The notes beneath the pieces are model-generated. The model made no database searches, had not been told where the DNA came from, and saw only the letters and a list, made by a program, of their open reading frames with translations. A DNA stretch of 64,000 nt from Gautieria morchelliformis. Its lineage: Eukaryota > Basidiomycota > Agaricomycetes > Gomphales > Gomphaceae. Shown here piece after piece: positions 59,312-64,000 of the stretch. The stretch lies in contig WHVA01000175.1 of the NCBI GenBank assembly GCA_015179125.1, positions 62,001-126,000 on the forward strand. The letters run 5' to 3'. Each line of letters begins with the position of its first letter. Position 1 is the stretch's first letter. The position numbers and the translations under genes were made by a program.

Positions 59312-59719
59312 TGTAAGGGCAACCCTGGCTAGTTGTGGAGATCACACTACCACACAACTGACAAGGGGAAATCCAAAGTATGTATAAATGAACAAAGTAT
59401 ACAAGAGAGGGGATTCTCACCTGACAAGGGGAAATCCAAAGAGAAAAGTCTAAGGACCCCCAATGTCAGCGAGCCCGTATTATACTACGCTGCGCAGCCA
59501 GGGACAACACTTGGCACCCGCCATCAACCCTGCATCCTCCTGACCTCCCTGACCCTTGATCGACCCTTGATGCCACCTATTACGTGAGCCGCTTGATTTC
59601 CGACACTGTTCCGAGAGTGGAAGTCGGAAATTGGATCGGAACTGGAAGCGGAGTCGGAAATAGAGTCGGAAATGGATGTGGTGTCGGAACTGGGAATGGA
59701 AAACAGGGTGTCCCTGACA
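59312..59719 (-). repeat. 5' LTR of the family A element
   Basis: TGTAAGGGC to GTCCCTGACA on the plus strand. Contains TATAATA (59478-59484), the start-site box (59442-59451), two direct repeats TGACAAGGGGAAATCCAAAG, and a U3 rich in CGGAA/TTCCG units. Confidence 0.9.
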
Positions 59720-60501
59720 CAACCCCCTTTTGGTGTTCATATGAGCAGGGTGCATTCGCGGGACGTCCTACCCATAGGTCGTGTGGGATCAACCCAGCAG
59801 ATGAAGAACCCATGCAGGGCAGTGTATATGCGGGCCCCAAGACATGATTTCATACATAGGTGCCTTCGCCACCTTTACTCTCCGTCGTTTCATGTTCGCA
59901 CTATTCCCTCACTCTATTGTATGTTTATTCCATCTACTTAGTATCATGACTGCGCACCCCTATCCAACCCTGACTCACGACGGCCTCTTTCCTATTCGCT
60001 GATACCTTACAAGCATTCAATATAAGTAGTTTACATTCACATGTATATTCTCCAGTTCAATTATCATACGTCGTCCATCTTGTGCAAACTTGACCTCGCT
60101 GTGATCATTGTCTTGAGCCTTCTCCTGGAGATTTCTATCTTCAATCAGAAGAGGACTTAGGCATCACTGGTGAGTTCTCATACTTCACCTTCGTTACCTT
60201 AGCCTTCGAACTATTTTCTGTGCTGACGGCAAAGGGCTCCGAAGGAGCACTTTTGCCGGTGAAGGGATTGTCACTACTTAGACAACCCTTCCGTGACACC
60301 TTGCACGTTACATCGTCAAGTGCCACGGGCTATTTCGCTATGACTGTAGATAGGGCGAGCTCCGCTCGGGCAGCCCTCTTATCTTGTGAACATTTATTGG
60401 TTCACCTATTCACCGAACGGCATACTTATTCACACAAGTCATTTGGGAATTCGCTGTGTTCACTAATACACGATATTAACGCCTAAAAACCAATCTTGAC
60501 A

Positions 60502-60967
60502 ACTGATCATCCAACAGATTCAACACTTCAATTTGATCAAGGTGGCAACGCCGCAATCATCACCATGTTGAATCACCTCTGTCTCACCGTCGACCACACT
60601 AATGGCCCCGTTGACACCAACACAGTCACAATGGACGCCATGGACCTCCACTTTAATGGCATTGACCAAAGCTTTGACGGCATTGACCAATGCTTTGACG
60701 CCATCGACCAACACTTTGACGCCATCGACCAATGCTTTGACAGCATTGACCAATGCTTTGACAGCATCGACCAATGCTTTGACAGCATCAACCAATGCTT
60801 TGACAGCATCGACCAACGCTTTGGCGGCATTGACCAATGCTTTGATGGCATTGACCTGCACCTTAACTATGTTTATCTTTTCTACTAACCATTCATCCAA
60901 CAAATTCAACACTTCAATTTGATCAAGGTGGCAACACCACAATCATCACCGTGTTATATCACCTCTG
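60502..60967 (+). pseudogene. Heptad-repeat gene fragment, exon 3 units
   Basis: Begins in the intron (ATCATCCAACAG) and enters exon 3 (STLQFDQGGNAAIITMLN; VDTNTVTMDAMDLHFNGID), followed by about ten 7-residue repeats (IDQCFDS, IDQHFDA, IDQRFGG) and DLHLNY, then the next exon 3 start (60897 onward). Interrupted at 60967 by LTR C4. Confidence 0.65.
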
Positions 60968-61673
60968 TGTTACAGCCGTTCCACTCAACCATCTCCGCCA
61001 CCTCCAGAACACCTCCGCAGCACCTCCAACTCTATTCCGCAACATCCTCAACCCACAACCTCAACCCCTTGTTCTTCAAGTACCCCTGGTCACCTCTACC
61101 CACCGGCCCCCGTACTCGACCCTGAACACAGCAAGATACCATTTCCGTATTTCTGTTTGTTCCGATGCCTATTGTACTTACGCACCTTTGTTCTTTTGCC
61201 ATTATACTTACTCTACCCTGCACCCCCTTGTCATCCCCTTGTTCCACATTAGATACTTACCCCCTATGTCTATCCGATTCCCGCCCCCTCCGGAATTTGC
61301 TTAGTACTACACTATTACTTGTTGCTTCAGCTCTTTGTATAAAATCCCACATGTATGTCTCTGTTTCTGCAATCAGATAATCAACTTCAATATGTGAATC
61401 CCTTCGCACCATCTCCTGTTCTTAGCACAGCGAGTCTTGCAAGCTCTGTCTCTCTCTCCGCCCCTGACACTCTATCTTCCGCCTCTTCCGCCCCCTTCCA
61501 ACCTTTGTCCCCTGACCTTCAACTCTCAGTACCCTCCTCCTGACTTCCACCTTCTCCGACATCCAGAAGTCAAATCTGAAATACTTAGGATGATAGTTCA
61601 TCAGGGGCATAACACATAAGTTGAAGCCGTTGTCCTTTCTAGCTCCGACCTCCGGGATTTCCGATACGTAACA
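60968..61673 (+). mobile_element. Family C solo LTR (C4), 706 bp, target duplication CTCTG
   Basis: Begins TGTTACAGCCGTTCC and ends CCGATACGTAACA, with perfect duplications CTCTG at 60963-60967 and 61674-61678. Joining the flanks restores CACCTCTGTCTCGCCATCGA, as in other heptad-repeat copies. TATAAAATCCC near 61337 and the AATCAGATAAT box near 61371 are present. Confidence 0.9.
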
Positions 61674-61955
61674 CTCTGTCTCGCCATCGAATGCCTCAAT
61701 GGCGCCGTTGACACCAACACAGTCGCAATGCACGCCATGGACCTCTGCTTTAACGGCATTGACCAACACTTTGACGGCGTTGACCAATGCTTTGATGGCA
61801 TTGACCAACGCTTTGGTGGCATTGACCAATGCTTTGACGCCATCAACCAATGCTTTGATGGCATCAACCAACACTTTGGCGGCATCAACCAACACTTTGA
61901 CGGCATTGACCAACGCTTTGGCGGCATTGACCACTGCCTGTCTGCTGGTACGCGG
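61674..61955 (+). pseudogene. Heptad-repeat gene fragment interrupted by LTR C4
   Basis: Continues exon 3 (VDTNTVAMHAMDLCFNGID) with about nine heptads (IDQHFDG, VDQCFDG, IDQRFGG, INQHFGG), then ends at an inverted piece of the same gene family at about 61950. Confidence 0.65.
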
Positions 61956-61959
61956 TTAG

Positions 61960-62270
61960 ATTAATGATCATAAAATCATCGCAAGACACTCACGCGTGGT
62001 CCTAACAAGACTTGCGCGGTTTCGAGCAGTTTCAATAACTTCATCGCCAATCATCGCATGAGCTGCAGGTGAACGGATCAGTCTAACTATGAAGGTGTGA
62101 CAAAGACTGAACTCACCTTTACAAGATTCCAGGCCGGTAATGGCCCCCTCAGCAAACGTAGCATTTCGATGGTCGACGACATCACCAGCAATGATGTCAT
62201 GGTCGAGATGGAGAAGGTTGATGATGTGTTGAGGGATGTTCGGATGCATTTGCGAAAGGCTAGGTACATT
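61960..62270 (-). pseudogene. Inverted exon 1-2 fragment of the heptad-repeat gene family
   Basis: Minus strand: MHPNIPQHIINLLHLDHDII and VVDHRNATFAEGAITGLESCK (exon 1, from 62249), an intron with GTGAGTTCAG donor, then AHAMIGDEVIETARNRASLVR (exon 2) ending in a phase-1 donor C|GTGAGTG near 61993. It is better spliced than the copies at 51241-53126 and shows the family's original exon phases. It is inverted relative to all flanking repeats. Confidence 0.6.
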
Positions 62271-62280
62271 GAAAGGGCTG

Positions 62281-63010
62281 CACCTTAACTACATTTATCT
62301 TTTCTACTAACCATTCATCCAACAGATTCAACACTTCAATTTGATCAAGGCGGCAATGCCGCAATCATCACCATGTTAATTCACCTCTGTCTCAGCGTCA
62401 ACTGCATCAATGGCACCGTTGACACCAACACAGTCGCAATGCACGCCATGGACCTCCACTTTAACAGCATTGACCAACGCTTTGACAGCATCAACCAACG
62501 CTTTGATGGTATCGACCAATGCTTTGATGGCATCGACCAACACTTTGACAGCATCAACCTGCACCTTAACGGCATTGACCTGCGTCTCACCAGAGTCGAA
62601 GTTCTCATTGAAAATTTGCGAATAGTCCAGACCAACCACCACCGATGGGCATTGGGATCAGATGAAACTTACCACTCCCATAAAAAGGAGGTAAGTATTT
62701 GAGCATCATATGTCCTTATTTATCCTTTAGTTGATGTTTTTTACAGATTGTAGGATCCAGAACCGCCCTAGCCCAACAGATCCATGGAACCCCTTTGCCT
62801 CTGAATGTTGATATTGATCCCCCTGCCGATGTTGGAACTGCCCCCCCCCCCCCCCCCCCCCCCCCCACCATCAACCCCCTCGCTGCCTTGAACATGGACA
62901 TTCTTCGTTTAATCACTTTCTATAATGATAAATTTGATATTGAGGCAACCAACCAGCTTCCTCATCATCGCGCCAAATTACTTCACTGGATGATGGATAA
63001 CCTTTCATAG
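62281..63010 (+). CDS. Heptad-repeat gene, 3' part with intact C-terminus
   Basis: Exon 3 starts after the acceptor at 62327 (STLQFDQGGNAAIITMLIH), followed by VDTNTVAMHAMDLHFNS, five heptads (IDQRFDS, INQRFDG, IDQCFDG, IDQHFDS), IDLRLTRVEVLIENLRIVQ and HHRWALGSDETYHSHKKE. An intron (62694-62749, GTAAGT...TTACAG) leads to a final exon IVGSRTALAQQIHGTPLPL, a poly-Pro tract coded by 26 consecutive C (62841-62866), then LAALNMDILRLITFYNDKF and LPHHRAKLLHWMMDN to the stop at 63008. Exons 1-2 in the same orientation are missing, replaced by the inverted piece at 61960-62270. Looks like a lineage-specific coiled-coil protein; function unknown. Confidence 0.55.
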
Positions 63011-63025
63011 TTATGTACAATCTTG

Positions 63026-63088
63026 TCACTTTGGCAATCACTCATGCATCAAGTAACGTGTTGAGAACTGCTGGTTTCAATTCGCAAA
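63026..63088 (+). repeat. Edge direct repeat, right copy
   Basis: Same order of motifs as 34236-34305 (CACTTTGGCAATC, TCATGCATCAAGTAACG, GCTGGTTTCAATTCGCAAA). It starts about 15 bp after the stop codon of the heptad-repeat gene. Confidence 0.7.
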
Positions 63089-63104
63089 GAAAGTAAAATC
63101 TTTC

Positions 63105-64000
63105 CAGATTTAACTACCCTCCTTATATCGGAACTACTTCGCCATTGCGTATCAGCTCGCGGGCGCCCAACGGGCCCTTATTAGTAAGTTACCTTTTTCG
63201 TTGTACAAATCGGGCGCCATAGCCTTGATTCCAAATTCAGCGTGCAACTGCCTTTTTGAGCTTCTTCCACATGTCCTCTCAGAAACCTCGAGTGCTCTTG
63301 ACGGCGAGTTTTACATGGTTTTTGTCCTGGGTGAGAATCGAACGGCGTATTCCCTCAGAACGATGACGGGCCTCCGGGCGTGGAATCGCCCTACATTTTC
63401 GACTTGAGCTTATACCTCGCTCGGGAATTAGGTCAGTCAAGTTATACCTCTCAATTCTGAATATTTGTTCACACGAGACTAAAGGCTGGGAAGTGAAAGT
63501 TGTTATTCCGAGCAGCCAGAAGTCCTGGATCGGTGCGTCTCCCTGAATCAGCCCCGAGCATCACTACCACGTGCACAGGCAAGGCCTATCACATTAGAGA
63601 GCTAGTCAAAGGAAGATATTACTACCCTAAGAAGCCAGGTGCGCTTTTCGTTTTTTTTTGCCAGCAAAGTCATATGCTTTATCGGATCTGACAGATGGCC
63701 TGGGCGAGACCTCTGACGCATCACGACCACTCCGTGACGGGGAAGTTGCTGAATGGATCCTTTTAGATGGCGTCAGTCAGCTCTCCCGGTTACGAATCTA
63801 CTCACTCAGTTGAACCCGGGCATCTTGGTCAGACGCCTGCGACTTGCGCCAATGTTGCTCTTCATAATCTCTATCCCGGACAGATTGACTTAGTGGTACG
63901 CTTCTTTTTCTCATTCATTCGTCTCAGAGCCTACCTTTGACAATCCAGATATCCGGCCCTAACCTCGGCCGAAATACATCCTGTACGAGACCTTGCTGTT
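63105..64000 (+). other. Unrecognised exon-like segments running off the window
   Basis: A plus-strand frame 63105-63407 reads YRNYFAIAYQLAGAQRALIS, then FELLPHVLSETSSALDGEF and GENRTAYSLRTMTGLRAW. Later pieces in other frames also look coding: ETKGWEVKVVIPSSQKSW (63480), GKAYHIRELVKGRYYYPKK (63570), SDLTDGLGETSDASRPLRDG (63685) and GQTPATCANVALHNLYPGQ (63835). Introns between them are plausible but I could not assign a family or a start. It may be one host gene continuing past 64000. Confidence 0.35.

Larger units (their letters stand above)
53622..59719 (-). mobile_element. Family A Ty3/gypsy chromovirus, nearly complete, 6,098 bp
   Basis: Two LTRs of 408 bp (53622-54029 and 59312-59719) in the same orientation differ at about eight positions (about 98% identical), and a 5-bp duplication CAACC flanks the element (53617-53621 and 59720-59724). 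Transcription is leftward. Order: 5' LTR, predicted self-primer site (59300-59309), gag, protease, RT, RNase H, integrase, chromodomain, polypurine tract (AGAGGGGGGGTGA next to 54030), 3' LTR. The TATA-like box is TATAATA at 59478-59484 (minus). Gag and pol each carry breaks, so it appears inactive although young by LTR identity. Confidence 0.92.
53127..60501 (+). mobile_element. Family B LTR (B2), 1,272 bp, split by the family A element
   Basis: Left part 53127-53621 begins TGTCATGATGCGTTT; right part 59725-60501 ends CCAATCTTGACA. Removing 53622-59724 gives one continuous LTR matching B1 in reverse. It is itself inserted in an intron-like piece of the heptad-repeat gene (CTTTTCTACTAACC on the left, ATCATCCAACAG on the right, contiguous in other copies). 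Confidence 0.85.

Noticed and set aside
63330-63410. tRNA-like GAGAATCGAACGGCG string
   Set aside because: It resembles the complement of a B box, but there is no A box or foldable cloverleaf around it, and it lies in a coding-like frame.

Overview
This is nuclear DNA of a filamentous basidiomycete, most likely an Agaricomycete. The host genes are split by many short introns (about 45-60 nt, GT-AG, with CTAAC/CTGAC-like branch sites). The proteins are conserved fungal housekeeping types. The second half is a nest of chromodomain Ty3/gypsy retrotransposons and lineage-specific low-complexity gene families typical of such genomes. No rRNA, tRNA or CRISPR array was seen.

Left half (1-34 kb) is a normal gene-rich arm. 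In order: the 3' end of the AP-2 alpha-adaptin gene (+), a C2/RasGAP protein (-), an ELO fatty-acid elongase (-), a small OB-fold-like gene resembling the telomere-capping CST subunit Ten1 (-), a complete VPS13 lipid-transfer gene (+, 12 kb), a DENN-domain Rab exchange factor with a coiled-coil tail (-), a NIPA/DUF803 magnesium-transporter-like protein (-), and a 227-residue protein with an AT-hook and a Zn2Cys6-spaced cysteine cluster (-). Exons were joined by hand for most of these and the frames close. The alpha-adaptin, VPS13, DENN, ELO and RasGAP genes relate to membrane traffic, lipids and small GTPases, but nothing suggests a functional cluster.

Right half (about 34.2-63.1 kb) is a transposon island. 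Family A is a Ty3/gypsy chromovirus with LTRs of 408-452 bp: one nearly complete 6.1-kb copy (53622-59719, minus strand), one 5'-truncated copy (38694-41979, plus) and extra LTRs. Family C is a second chromovirus with LTRs of about 700 bp; its pol relic (41980-44445) is followed by an antisense gene for a coiled-coil/Zn2Cys6-like protein and then by a 3' LTR that itself holds a solo LTR and a 579-bp MITE-like element. Family B is known only from a 1.27-kb LTR: a solo copy with target duplication CCAGC, and a second copy split by the family A element with target duplication CAACC. A tyrosine-recombinase (Crypton-like) relic and a tandemly amplified gene family whose 21-bp unit encodes heptads fill the rest.

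The most informative observations are: (i) a target-site duplication whose halves now lie in inverted orientation 3 kb apart, which shows an LTR-mediated inversion; (ii) an antisense accessory gene inside a chromovirus; (iii) both family A copies share a nonsense codon and neighbouring arginine losses that look like CpG-to-TpG change; (iv) predicted self-primer sites with identical 2-nt spacing in families A and C; (v) the heptad-repeat gene array that serves as target for two LTR insertions.
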